Shown piece by piece: positions 6,909 to 15,008 of a stretch of 15,181 nt of DNA; position 1 is the first letter of the stretch, and each line of letters opens with the position of its first letter. Origin of the DNA: Vulcanimicrobiota bacterium (lineage in GTDB: Bacteria > Vulcanimicrobiota > Vulcanimicrobiia > Vulcanimicrobiales > Vulcanimicrobiaceae); NCBI GenBank assembly GCA_013043945.1, contig JABEUW010000045.1, positions 1-15,181 of the forward strand, in the 5' to 3' direction. Position numbers and translations under genes: made by a program. The notes below the pieces were generated by a model. That model searched no databases. It had not been told where the DNA came from and worked only from the letters and a program-made list of their open reading frames with translations.

Positions 6909-9560
6909 CTATATACTCCGAGAAAGGTCAGATGTTGTGGTCGGCTCTAGTACCGGCGAGAGCGGAAGGTCGACCGAGAACGTGCTCCCGGCATTTTCTT
7001 TGGAACGCACCTGGATGCTCCCCCGATGCGCCTCGGCTATTTTTTTTGCAACGTAGAGGCCGATTCCCGAACCTTCGATGCCTTGATTGCGGGCGTTGCT
7101 GGCGCGGCCAAACCTGGAAAAGACCGTCGCGAGATCGCTCTGAGGGATACCAATGCCGTGATCGGTGACTTCGAGCACCGCGCGGCTCCCCTTCTTGGCG
7201 ACGTTCACGATGATCGCTTCGCCGGAGTATTTCAACGCATTTGAAATAAGGTTGTCGAGGACGTGTCGGAATCGCGAGCGATCGAGTTCGACGATAATGT
7301 TTTTTTCACTTGGAGCGAAGACGACACGCGGATTATTCGGCGCAATCTCGGCAAGGTTCTCCTCGACGTAATTCGCGAAATCGGTCGGCGTTTGTTCCAG
7401 CGCGAAGCTCTCGCCCTGTGAGTGCGCGAGCGCGAGAGCGTCCTCGGCAAGCCGCACGAGCCGTTTCGCCTGCCCGTATATGGTTTCGATCTCCTCGGAG
7501 TTCGTCTTCGCATTCTCCATGAGGAGCTCGCAGTAGCCCTCGATCACGGTCAACGGTCCGCGGAAATCGTGCGCGAGCATCGCGAGCAGATCGTCTTTAA
7601 ACTGGTTCGAATCATGGAGCGCTCGATTCGCGTCGGTCGAAGCGGCGTAGAGTTCGAGGTTGCGCAACGCGAGTGCCGTGAGCGCTCCGAGCTCCTGCAA
7701 CAGGCGCAAACGGTCGCGGCCGAAGCGCGTTTCCCCTTTCGCCCCAACGAGGAGAAAGGCATCGATGGCATCGTTCGAGGCGTCGCCTGCACCATGCACC
7801 AACGGTGCGACGGCGAATCCGACTCCTTCGATGAGCCGCTGAACTCGTCGCTCTTCGGGGCCGATCCCCATTGCTTGCGTGACGCGCATATCGAGTGCGA
7901 GTCCTGTGCGAGCGATCAGATCCTCCACCGGTCCGCCAAACGATCCGACGAGACCGTAACGGTCGCCCATCCAGCGCAGCACGCATGCTTGTTCGGCATC
8001 GACGAGCGAGGCCGCCAAACGCGACATGACCTCAGCGAGCGTCGGCAGATCGACTTGTCCGAGAATCGTCCGCGCCGCCTCGGCGAGCGTTTCGCGTTCT
8101 TGGGCTCGGCGCCGTTCTCGTTCGTATGCGTGTGCGTTTGCCAATGCAATTTCGAGGTGCGAGGCGAGGGTGCGAACGAACATCGCGCGTTCGTCTTGCG
8201 GCCACATGAAGCCGCCGTCGACGCTGCGCATTGCAATGAGTCCCCAAAGATTGCCGTCGATCCGCAATGGGACGACGACGCCGGAGCCGTCGCCAAAGAG
8301 CGCTTCCCGTGTGGAGCGCGGAAGGAGCGCGGAATCCGAGGGATCGTCGACGACGAGGAATGGTTCTAAGCCAGCTCGTTCGACGCGGTCGAACGGCGTA
8401 AAGCCGCGCGAGTTATCGCGCGAGCGCATCGCCCGGCGCACGAGCGTATCGCCGTCGAGAACGTAGGCAAAACAGTCGATCGGCAATTCGTGCGACGTTG
8501 TGACGACGAAAACCAAAAGCACCTCGTCGACATATTGAGTATCGCGAAGAATGCGGACGACGCGCTCTAAGGATTCGGCTTGCGTTCTTCGCGCTCGTTC
8601 GCGTTCGTAGAGACGAGCGTTGGAGAGTGCGAGTCCGACGTGAAACGCCAAAGAACGCAACGCACTGATATCGGCATCGTCGAATGCGTGCGGTTGCGCG
8701 GATTCGAGGACGAGCGCATTCTCGATTTTTCCGTCGACGATGAACGGAACGCCGATTGCGCTGCGCGCTCCGCCCTTGGCCGCGTCATGACCGGTATCGT
8801 AGTCGTCGCGGCGCGCCGCCAAGCCGGAGAAAACCTTTCGCAATTCGCTCTCGAGTTCGATCGCCGTTGTTGGAGCGTCGACGAACGGCGCGCTCGATGC
8901 AACCGGAACGACGCGAGCGCTCCCCGAGCGTTCGAAGATCGTACAGGTGTCGGCGTTAAATGCGGAGCGAACCCCGCTGACGATACCGCTCAGCACGTCC
9001 TTTCGGTCGAGGGATTTATGCAGGCGCTCGTTGACCATCGCGAGGAGTTGGCTATCGCGCGAGAGGCGATGCGCGGCTTCGAGCGCGCGCGAGGTATCGA
9101 GCAGGTGCGTCGCTACGCCGCAAAAAGCAACGAGGTCCGCTTGCGTCGCCCCGTCGAGAGGGGCATCGAGCCCAAATGCGAGGACGCCGATCGTCTTCTG
9201 CGAGGCGATGAGCGGCACGAAAAGCATGTCGCAATCGAGCGACGAGGGGCTCACCCCGGCGAGGACGCGCTGTTTATCGCGCGGTACGAAACAGACGCCT
9301 TCGCGTTCGAAGCGCGCGAGCGCGTGAAGGAAGAGCCGCCGCAACTCATGGGAACCATCGCGCAACCGGAAGCCCGTCGCACCCTCGGGGGCGGTCGCGA
9401 CGACGAGCGTATCGTCGACGAAAAGCAATGCGGAGGCAAAGCGCGCACGAGTAATCTCGGCAGCACCGCGGGCGAGTACGTTCGCGCGGTCTTGCGGATC
9501 GCTCGCGGCAATTAACGCTGCGAGCGCCGTAAAGAGCCCCTGCGAATCGCCCTGGGTCAT
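6909..9560 (-). CDS. Soluble sensor histidine kinase with about four GAF domains
   Basis: This 883-residue kinase has no membrane segment, so it should sense in the cytoplasm. By spacing and pattern it holds about four GAF-type modules (roughly 15-160, 175-320, 328-482 and 490-640), several separated by charged helical linkers such as NARLYERERARRTQAES and NAHAYERERRRAQERE, typical signalling helices. Then come the dimerisation/phosphoacceptor domain with the H-box LAHDFRGPLTVIEG (His at about 664) and a complete HATPase_c domain: N-box DNLISNALKYSG (about 769-780), G1 DHGIGI (800-805), F-box FSRFGR and G2 GSGIGLYVAKK. It is an active-looking kinase. Ligands are unknown; GAF modules bind cyclic nucleotides, haem, tetrapyrroles or small molecules, but no cofactor-binding residue is assigned. 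No receiver domain or response regulator is in the window. The ATG at 9560 has only a weak AGAG upstream and lies 12 bases after the lipoprotein stop. Confidence 0.93.
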   Translation of the reverse strand: MTQGDSQGLFTALAALIAASDPQDRANVLARGAAEITRARFASALLFVDDTLVVATAPEGATGFRLRDGSHELRRLFLHALARFEREGVCFVPRDKQRVLAGVSPSSLDCDMLFVPLIASQKTIGVLAFGLDAPLDGATQADLVAFCGVATHLLDTSRALEAAHRLSRDSQLLAMVNERLHKSLDRKDVLSGIVSGVRSAFNADTCTIFERSGSARVVPVASSAPFVDAPTTAIELESELRKVFSGLAARRDDYDTGHDAAKGGARSAIGVPFIVDGKIENALVLESAQPHAFDDADISALRSLAFHVGLALSNARLYERERARRTQAESLERVVRILRDTQYVDEVLLVFVVTTSHELPIDCFAYVLDGDTLVRRAMRSRDNSRGFTPFDRVERAGLEPFLVVDDPSDSALLPRSTREALFGDGSGVVVPLRIDGNLWGLIAMRSVDGGFMWPQDERAMFVRTLASHLEIALANAHAYERERRRAQERETLAEAARTILGQVDLPTLAEVMSRLAASLVDAEQACVLRWMGDRYGLVGSFGGPVEDLIARTGLALDMRVTQAMGIGPEERRVQRLIEGVGFAVAPLVHGAGDASNDAIDAFLLVGAKGETRFGRDRLRLLQELGALTALALRNLELYAASTDANRALHDSNQFKDDLLAMLAHDFRGPLTVIEGYCELLMENAKTNSEEIETIYGQAKRLVRLAEDALALAHSQGESFALEQTPTDFANYVEENLAEIAPNNPRVVFAPSEKNIIVELDRSRFRHVLDNLISNALKYSGEAIIVNVAKKGSRAVLEVTDHGIGIPQSDLATVFSRFGRASNARNQGIEGSGIGLYVAKKIAEAHRGSIQVRSKENAGSTFSVDLPLSPVLEPTTTSDLSRSI

Positions 9561-9572
9561 CGTCTCTGCACG

Positions 9573-10676
9573 TTACGGACTCAGCGCGATGCCGACGACC
9601 GTCCCCCCGACCGAGAGCGAGGCCTTCGGCGCGACGTTCCCAGTTGCACCAGGGGCGAACACGAAGACTTTATTCGCACCGCTATCGGCAACGTAAATGT
9701 TTCCGCTCGCGTCGATCTTGACGTCGCTTGGAGCGATAAGCCCGGTCGAAGAACCAGAGATGATCGCGGTCGGGGCGACGTTCCCGGTCGCATTCGCCGC
9801 GAAGACGAGCACGGCGGGGCCGATTCCAACGGCCGAGGGATCGGCAACGTAGATCGCGCCATTGCTCGCGACGGCGACGCCGCGCGGCGAGCCGAGGAGC
9901 GTCAACGATCCGACGATCGCCGAGGAGGGCGGAAGGTTCAGCGGCGTCGCGACCGGCACCGGCGAGGGGCTCGCGGTCGGCGAACCCGATGGGCTCGGCG
10001 TCGCGGTGGCAACCGGGGTCGCGGTGGGAACCGGGGTCGGCGAGGGGGTCGGAATCGTATAGGTCGCTACGGTTGCATTACCGCTGTTCGCGACGATCAC
10101 CGCATTTCCGGAGACGAAAGCGGCACCGGTTGGAATATTCAGCAGCGTCGCCGATCCACCGATCGCTTCTTGGAGCGCCGGCGAACCACCGACGATCGAA
10201 AAAATCAGCAATTGGCTCGGCACGATCGAGGCTGGGTTGAGCGTCGTAATCGCCATGAGGTTTTGCGCGCGTTCGATGGACAACCCACGCGGTTCGGGTA
10301 CCGACAGCGAACCGCCTAAGAAGGTCGCAAACGGGAGAACGTTTCCGGTCGCCTGCGGATTGAATTGAAGGATCGACGACGACCCGGTGCTCGCGTTGTA
10401 GTTGGCAACCCAGAGATTTCCCGTGGCATCGAAATCGAGATACTGAGGAGCGTTCAGCGTCGTCGACGATCCGCCGATCTGATAGCTCGGTGCGGTCAAC
10501 GAGGCGGTCGTCGAGGAAAAGATCGCCACCGCATTGAGCGAGGTATTGGCCGCATAGAGTGTCGAGGTGGCAAAGTTCGGGCCGATATTCAGGTTGGTCG
10601 ACGTACTGGAATTGCACGCAGCGACCGCGACTGCGACGCTGATGGCGGCGAGTCCGAGGGTTAAACGACGAAGCAT
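9573..10676 (-). CDS. Predicted lipoprotein with NHL-like beta-propeller repeats
   Basis: The 367-residue product starts with a lipoprotein signal: RR, a hydrophobic stretch, and lipobox VAAC with the lipidated cysteine at about 21, so it should be anchored outside the cytoplasmic membrane. The rest looks like blades of an NHL/SMP-30-type propeller: DATGNLWVANYN (about 83-94), DASGNIYVADSG (about 322-333), SNGAIYVADP (about 271-280), and three copies of ATGNV(A/L)P (about 109, 296 and 343). Between about 209 and 245 a linker of Pro, Thr, Ser and Ala repeats splits the blade region into two halves. Such domains often bind proteins or sugars, but no catalytic residue is recognised and no substrate can be named. 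The ATG at 10676 has a strong AAGGAG (10682-10687) five bases upstream. It is the gene after a one-pass membrane protein and before the kinase. Confidence 0.85.
   Translation of the reverse strand: MLRRLTLGLAAISVAVAVAACNSSTSTNLNIGPNFATSTLYAANTSLNAVAIFSSTTASLTAPSYQIGGSSTTLNAPQYLDFDATGNLWVANYNASTGSSSILQFNPQATGNVLPFATFLGGSLSVPEPRGLSIERAQNLMAITTLNPASIVPSQLLIFSIVGGSPALQEAIGGSATLLNIPTGAAFVSGNAVIVANSGNATVATYTIPTPSPTPVPTATPVATATPSPSGSPTASPSPVPVATPLNLPPSSAIVGSLTLLGSPRGVAVASNGAIYVADPSAVGIGPAVLVFAANATGNVAPTAIISGSSTGLIAPSDVKIDASGNIYVADSGANKVFVFAPGATGNVAPKASLSVGGTVVGIALSP
10000..10035 (-). repeat. Tandem 18-bp repeat coding for the Pro/Thr/Ala linker
   Basis: GTCGCGGTGGCAACCGGG at 10000-10017 is followed directly by a copy with one mismatch at 10018-10035; weaker related units flank both on either side (about 9950-10050). 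On the coding strand the unit encodes a Pro-Val/Thr-Ala-Thr type hexapeptide in the lipoprotein linker. The two-copy tandem is seen directly. Such in-frame repeats are prone to length change by slippage. Confidence 0.7.
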
Positions 10677-10879
10677 GAAGTCTCCTTGAGAGCGAGCTGG
10701 TTCAGGTTCCGCTCCGCCCCGATCTTTCCTTGGCCGAGCCGAGCTCCATGGGCGCGATGGAAGAACCAGAGCGCCAAAACGATCCCGGCGAGGGCGATAA
10801 CGGCAACGAACGCGCGTAGCAGCAAGCGCCGTCGATAGGTCGGGCGACTCGACTCGGTGTCGATGATCGAACGGGGCAC
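10661..10879 (-). CDS. Small one-pass membrane protein, unknown function
   Basis: The product is 72 residues and I do not recognise it. It has a short polar N-terminus with an Arg cluster (YRRRLLLR, about 15-22), one transmembrane helix (about 22-41, AFVAVIALAGIVLALWFF) and a 30-residue tail ending KETSCFVV. The Arg-rich side suggests the N-terminus is inside and the tail outside. The GTG at 10879 is preceded nine bases away by AAGGAG (10889-10894), placed exactly in the last codons of the deacetylase gene, so it looks translated. Its stop overlaps the lipoprotein start by 16 bases, and the ribosome binding site of that next gene lies inside its last codons. The tight fit on both sides argues for a real gene that works with the deacetylase or the lipoprotein. 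Confidence 0.7.
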   Translation of the reverse strand: MPRSIIDTESSRPTYRRRLLLRAFVAVIALAGIVLALWFFHRAHGARLGQGKIGAERNLNQLALKETSCFVV

Positions 10880-10885
10880 GAAAGG

Positions 10886-11722
10886 TTACTCCTTTGAATA
10901 GGTAATGCGTACGGGGAGGCTCCGGGCGGCTTCGACGCGACGTGCACCCAGAAGCGAAAGCATCTCACCGACGGTCACAAAACGATAGCCCGCATGTCGG
11001 AAGGCGGGCACGATCTTTTCCAGAGCCTTCACGGTGGCCCGCTTCCCGCTATGGAGGAGCAATATCTCTGGCTCCGTCGCATGCGCGGCGACGTGCAGCT
11101 CGATCTCGCGCGAGGTCAGCTGGCGCCAGTCGCCGGCGTCATCGCTCCAGAAAATCGTCTTCATGCCCAGCGACTGCGCGACGCGCAGGGTGGCGGCGGT
11201 ATAGCGCCCATGCGGGGGGCGAAATAACGCTGCGGCGGAGCGATCGCCGGTGAGACGAAGGAGGGTGTTTCGCCCGTCCACGAGTTCGCGACGAACCTGC
11301 GCCGGAGTCTCGTGGTCGAGATCAGGATGCGTCTGCGTATGATCGCCGATTTCGTTTCCATCCGTTGCGATCCGACGTGCGATTTGCGGCCACCAGCCGG
11401 CGTCGCGGCCGATCAGAAAGAAGGTTGCGCGCACGTGAAGCCGCTCGAGTTCGTCGAGCAACATCGGCGTATAGATGGGGTACGGCCCGTCGTCGAACGT
11501 GAGCGCGATCAATCGCTCGCCGCTGCTCCGCGGCGCGGGCACGAGCTTTTTGACGATCCGAGCCACGCGAACGAACGGGCCTTTCCCGATCGCTCGGTGC
11601 AACGAGGTCGTCGGTTCGATCAACGTCGGGTGCGGTTTTGAGACGCGTAAGAACCAACGAACGCCTTCGATGCCGAGAAGGACCACGAGCATCGCTAAAA
11701 CGATGCGAAGAGAGAAGCGCAC
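10886..11722 (-). CDS. Membrane-anchored polysaccharide deacetylase (NodB/CE4 family)
   Basis: CE4 enzymes remove acetyl groups from GlcNAc/MurNAc of peptidoglycan or from other envelope polysaccharides. From the GTG at 11722 the protein is 278 residues with an N-terminal membrane anchor (RIVLAMLVVLLGIEGVRWFL) and an outward NodB domain. All five motifs are visible: TFDDGP with the metal and catalytic aspartates (about residues 75-80), HTQTH giving the two metal histidines (about 128-132), RPPHGR (about 168-173), DDAGDW (about 194-199) and LLHSG (about 222-226), so it should be an active metal-dependent enzyme. The frame is open further to a TTG at 11785, which would overlap the LCP gene by 53 bases; I prefer the GTG ten bases after the LCP stop because it puts the anchor at the start, though neither has a clear Shine-Dalgarno. 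The substrate is not known. Confidence 0.9.
   Translation of the reverse strand: MRFSLRIVLAMLVVLLGIEGVRWFLRVSKPHPTLIEPTTSLHRAIGKGPFVRVARIVKKLVPAPRSSGERLIALTFDDGPYPIYTPMLLDELERLHVRATFFLIGRDAGWWPQIARRIATDGNEIGDHTQTHPDLDHETPAQVRRELVDGRNTLLRLTGDRSAAALFRPPHGRYTAATLRVAQSLGMKTIFWSDDAGDWRQLTSREIELHVAAHATEPEILLLHSGKRATVKALEKIVPAFRHAGYRFVTVGEMLSLLGARRVEAARSLPVRITYSKE
10889..10894 (-). promoter_or_regulatory. Ribosome binding site AAGGAG for the small membrane protein
   Basis: AAGGAG is formed by the last two sense codons (Lys, Glu) of the deacetylase gene, just before its TAA, and lies nine bases before the GTG at 10879. It supports translation of the 72-residue protein and coupling to the deacetylase. 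Confidence 0.75.
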
Positions 11723-11732
11723 GGCGGTAGCG

Positions 11733-13142
11733 TTACGGCGTCGCAGAGGCGCCGGGGCTAGGGCTCGGTAGAGCGTGTACCGCAAGTCCGTCGTCGCGCC
11801 CGATCACGACGGTAACGTCGCTGGTCGCACCCGCAGCCGGCGCCTCGACGACCAGCGCGTTCCGCATCGCCGTCGGCAGCCCCGATGCGACTTTCTCGCC
11901 GGCGAAGGTCGTCGCCGAATGGGCGCGCACGACGCTGTTATCGTGGTACGAGGTACTGTTCCCAACCTTACCGATGCGGTAGCCCTCGGCTTTGAGAATT
12001 CGTGCGAGGTCGGCGGCCGCTCCATCGATACCGCTGCCGTTTTCCACATCGACGCGCAGCGAGCCAGGTGCGATCGCGGCGAGCGCGCCGGGGTCGGCGG
12101 TCGGCGCCGGAGAGGGCGGTGCTATTAACATCGACTCTGCTAAGCGGCGCCGCGCGTTCTTATCGGGAACGATGGAGTCGCCGTAGCCCGGAAGATAGAC
12201 GTTCGCAACATACGGTACCTGATGCGCGATGATCTGCGAAGGTTTGATGCCGACATAATAATGCGCCAGCGAGAGGAGTTCCGATTTCGAAAAATTCGTC
12301 TGTACGTTTGCGAGCATCGTCCTGACGAGCTGCCCGGCATGCAAGATGGTGTTGAGCTTATTACGCTCCAATTTTGCGGCGAGCGCGTGAAGCACTTCTT
12401 GCTGGCGACGGATGCGGCAAGGGTCGCCGCACCAGTCGTGGCGATAGCGCATATAGCCGACCGCTTGCGCGCCGTCGAGATGTTGCACACCCGTCTTGAG
12501 ATGAATGTGCAGGTGCCCCCAATTGTCATCGTAGTTGATAGGGCTCTTATCCTTTGGATCGCTATTTTCAACATCGACGGTCACGCCGCCGATATCGTCG
12601 ATCAATTCGCGCGTCGCATTGATGCGCAAAATTACGTAGCGATCAAAACCCGGGATGCCGAGCCAGTGCGAGATCACCTGCTCGGCCTCTTTGACGCCGC
12701 CGTCGGCCTGCGCTTGATTGATCTTCGCTTCGCTGCCGTCGGGCATGGTGGCGACCATATCACGAGGCACGGAGAGCTCGAAAATACGCTTGTTAACGAG
12801 ATCGAGATTGACTGCCCAAATAACGTCGCTGCGCGATTGCGCTGAGAACGGCTGATCGTTATCGGTGTAATCGTAGTCGAGCCCAACAACGAGCACGCGC
12901 AACTGCGAACGGCCGAAAACCTGTTGAGGCGAAGGAATGAGCGCGTCGCCCAATATCTGCAACGGCGTCTCGTGTTTGAAAATCGAGAACCCCAATACGG
13001 TAGAGATCGCCAACAGCACCACCAGCCCGGCGACGATAGCGACACGACGAGCGAGCTGCGAGCGGTGCGTCGGCGGCGTCCGGGGCGGCTCGGGAATTTG
13101 CGGAACGCTGCGCCGAGGGCGCGGGATAAATTCATCAGGCAT
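11733..13142 (-). CDS. LytR-CpsA-Psr (LCP) family glycopolymer transferase with LytR_C domain
   Basis: LCP proteins transfer undecaprenyl-phosphate-linked glycopolymers onto peptidoglycan or other envelope acceptors outside the membrane. The 469-residue protein has a Pro/Arg-rich cytoplasmic N-terminus, one transmembrane helix (about 33-53), and an LCP domain (about 80-250) with SRSDVIW (Arg 104, Asp 106), SVPRDM (Arg 127, Asp 128), KINQAQADGG, and the polyprenyl-phosphate-binding region YMRYRHD followed by CRIRRQQEV. Two cysteines in DWCGDPC (about 238 and 242) may form a disulfide. A LytR_C domain (about 360-448, RVDVENGSGIDGAAADLARIL) follows a Pro-rich spacer, and the protein ends in a Pro/Ser-rich tail. 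The ATG at 13142 overlaps the end of rimO by eight bases and has GGGAG nine bases upstream. The deacetylase gene next door suggests a shared role in wall-linked polysaccharide. Confidence 0.93.
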   Translation of the reverse strand: MPDEFIPRPRRSVPQIPEPPRTPPTHRSQLARRVAIVAGLVVLLAISTVLGFSIFKHETPLQILGDALIPSPQQVFGRSQLRVLVVGLDYDYTDNDQPFSAQSRSDVIWAVNLDLVNKRIFELSVPRDMVATMPDGSEAKINQAQADGGVKEAEQVISHWLGIPGFDRYVILRINATRELIDDIGGVTVDVENSDPKDKSPINYDDNWGHLHIHLKTGVQHLDGAQAVGYMRYRHDWCGDPCRIRRQQEVLHALAAKLERNKLNTILHAGQLVRTMLANVQTNFSKSELLSLAHYYVGIKPSQIIAHQVPYVANVYLPGYGDSIVPDKNARRRLAESMLIAPPSPAPTADPGALAAIAPGSLRVDVENGSGIDGAAADLARILKAEGYRIGKVGNSTSYHDNSVVRAHSATTFAGEKVASGLPTAMRNALVVEAPAAGATSDVTVVIGRDDGLAVHALPSPSPGASATP

Positions 13143-14505
13143 GCGTCGGGACTCCCGTTACCACACGCGCGGCAAAATCGAAGGCGGTGGCAGCGGTCAG
13201 TTCGAGATCCACGAAGGTGCCCGGCACCAGATCGCCGGCGAAGAATACGCCGCCGTCTACCCCAGGCGCTTCACCCTGCGAGCGTCCGTACCACACCGTT
13301 GCCGGGAGATGGGCGCGCAGCGGGTCGCCGCGACGGAGGGTGCGGCGCTCTTCGACGAGCACGCGTTCGACGTTTCCAACCCGCGCGAGCCGCGCTTTCT
13401 CCGAAGCCGCTCGCTGCGCTTCACGTAATCGCAGTAAACGCTTTCGGCGCTCGCGCGCGGGAACGCGCGAGCCCAGCTTCGCTGCCGGCGTTCCTTCCTC
13501 GGAACTATATTCGAAAAAGCCAACGCGGTCGAGGCCGGCGCGCGCGATCCATTCCTCGAGGTACGCAACGTGCTCTTCTCGTTCGCCGGGAAATCCAACG
13601 ATGAAGGTCGAGCGCATCGTCATGCCCGGAACGCGCTCGCGAAATGATTCGATAATCTCCAGGTAACGCTCGCCGTTACCGGGGCGCAGCATCGCCCGCA
13701 AGACCTCGGGGTGGGCGTGTTGCAACGGCATATCCATGTATTTGCATACCTTCGGCAAACGCGCCATCGCCTCGATGAGTTCGCTATCCACCGTCGCGGG
13801 ATAGAGATAGAGCAAGCGAATCCACTCCAGGCCGTCGATTTCGTGCAAGCGTTCCAAAAGCGCGGCGAGCCCGCCGCGACGATATCCACGGTCGCGCCCC
13901 CACATAGAGGTGTCCTGCGCGATCAAAATCAATTCGCGCGTCCCCGCCGCGGCGAGCGCGCGCGCCTCGGCAAGGATCGATTCCTCGCTGCGACTGCGAA
14001 ACGCGCCGCGCAATTGCGGGATGATGCAGAAGGTACAGGGGTGATCGCAGCCTTCGGCGATCTTCAAGTAAGCGGTCGCCTGCGGCGTCGTGATGAGGCG
14101 CGGAAGAAAATCGTGCTCCGGCTCGGCCTCGAACGCTAAACGAACCGGTTTGCTTCCCGCTTTAACGTCATCGAGTAACTCGACGATCGAGGCGTAGGAC
14201 CCGGTGCCGACGACGCCGTCGATCTCCGGAATAAGCGACTGCAATTGCTCGCCGTATCGTTGTGCCAGGCAGCCCGCGACGACCAGTTGCTGGTCGGGGC
14301 GTTTGCGCTGCGCTCGTTCGAGGATGACTTCAGTCGACTCGGCTTTTGCGGGATCGATGAACGCACACGTGTTGATTACCACCGTATCGGCGGCATCGGC
14401 ATCGCTCTCTAACTGCCACCCGGCGGCACCGAGCTTGGCGATCATCACTTCGGTATCGACGAGGTTTTTCGCGCAGCCTAAACTCACGAACGAAACAGAC
14501 GGCAT
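13135..14505 (-). CDS. rimO: Ribosomal protein S12 methylthiotransferase RimO
   Basis: RimO adds a methylthio group to the conserved Asp of ribosomal protein uS12 using radical SAM chemistry. The 456-residue protein has the full layout: the N-terminal MTTase domain opening SFVSLGCAKNLVDTEVM with cluster cysteines at about 11, 47 (INTCAF) and 79 (VAGCLAQRYG), the radical SAM core with CDHPCTFC (Cys 153, 157 and 160) followed by IIPQLRG, and a C-terminal TRAM-type region (about 370-455). GCAKNLVD and IIPQLRG favour RimO over the related tRNA enzyme MiaB. The ATG at 14505 has AGGAG (14514-14518) eight bases upstream, overlapping the yajQ stop codon. Its position between yajQ and the LCP gene appears to be operon packing rather than a functional tie to the envelope. 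Confidence 0.96.
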   Translation of the reverse strand: MPSVSFVSLGCAKNLVDTEVMIAKLGAAGWQLESDADAADTVVINTCAFIDPAKAESTEVILERAQRKRPDQQLVVAGCLAQRYGEQLQSLIPEIDGVVGTGSYASIVELLDDVKAGSKPVRLAFEAEPEHDFLPRLITTPQATAYLKIAEGCDHPCTFCIIPQLRGAFRSRSEESILAEARALAAAGTRELILIAQDTSMWGRDRGYRRGGLAALLERLHEIDGLEWIRLLYLYPATVDSELIEAMARLPKVCKYMDMPLQHAHPEVLRAMLRPGNGERYLEIIESFRERVPGMTMRSTFIVGFPGEREEHVAYLEEWIARAGLDRVGFFEYSSEEGTPAAKLGSRVPARERRKRLLRLREAQRAASEKARLARVGNVERVLVEERRTLRRGDPLRAHLPATVWYGRSQGEAPGVDGGVFFAGDLVPGTFVDLELTAATAFDFAARVVTGVPTHA

Positions 14506-14516
14506 CGCGACAACTC

Positions 14517-15008
14517 CTAGCGGTAATTCACGAACTGTAACGGCAGATCGAAATTCGAGGCTTTCAACGCGGCGATCGTCGCCTGCAGGTCGTCTCGGTT
14601 CTTTCCGGTAACGCGAATCTGTTCGTCTTGGTACTGCGCGCTGACTTTGAGTTTGAGCGCTTTGATCCGCTCCATGAGCTCCTTGCTCTTGTCCTTCGGG
14701 ATGCCGTTGCGCAGAACGATCTTGCAGCGCACCATCGAATTCGCGGCGGGCTCGTTCGCGCCCATTTCAAAAGCCTTAATATCGATGCCGCGTTTGATCG
14801 CTTTTGCCTGCAACATATCGATGACGTTGCGCATTTTTAATTCGTCGTCGGCGAGCACCGTGATACTTTTATCGTCGGATTCGACGCTCGTTTTGCTATT
14901 GCGGAAATCGAAACGCGTCTCGATCTCTTTGCGCGTTTGATTGAGCGCGTTGTCGAGTTCTTGACGGTCTATTTTTGAAACGATATCGAATGATGCTTCG
15001 CTCGGCAT
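14517..15008 (-). CDS. yajQ: YajQ family nucleotide-binding protein
   Basis: The product is 163 residues, the usual length, and matches YajQ along its whole length: start MPSEASFDIVSKIDRQELDN, the RFDFRNSKTSVE segment, the helix after DDELKMRNVIDMLQAKAIKR, and the C-terminal KVSAQYQDEQIRVTGKNRDDLQ followed by FDLPLQFVNYR. YajQ proteins bind nucleotides; the Xanthomonas homologue is a c-di-GMP effector and the E. coli one was reported to bind RNA or nucleotides, but the role here is unknown. The ATG at 15008 shares its A with the stop of the upstream RodZ-like gene (TAATG), so translation is likely coupled. No separate strong ribosome binding site is seen. RimO begins 11 bases later in the same direction. 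Confidence 0.95.
   Translation of the reverse strand: MPSEASFDIVSKIDRQELDNALNQTRKEIETRFDFRNSKTSVESDDKSITVLADDELKMRNVIDMLQAKAIKRGIDIKAFEMGANEPAANSMVRCKIVLRNGIPKDKSKELMERIKALKLKVSAQYQDEQIRVTGKNRDDLQATIAALKASNFDLPLQFVNYR

Noticed and set aside
7422..8369. Long plus-strand open frame opposite the histidine kinase.
   Set aside because: High-GC shadow of the kinase with Arg/Glu-rich, domain-free translation.
10078..10617. Second minus-strand frame of 179 codons overlapping the lipoprotein gene.
   Set aside because: It lies wholly inside the lipoprotein gene in another frame and shows no repeat, signal or domain pattern; the lipoprotein frame has a signal peptide and a strong ribosome binding site.
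11723..11785. TTG start for the deacetylase giving 21 extra residues.
   Set aside because: It would overlap the LCP gene by 53 bases and put an Arg/Ala-rich stretch before the membrane anchor; the GTG at 11722 fits better, though this is not proven.
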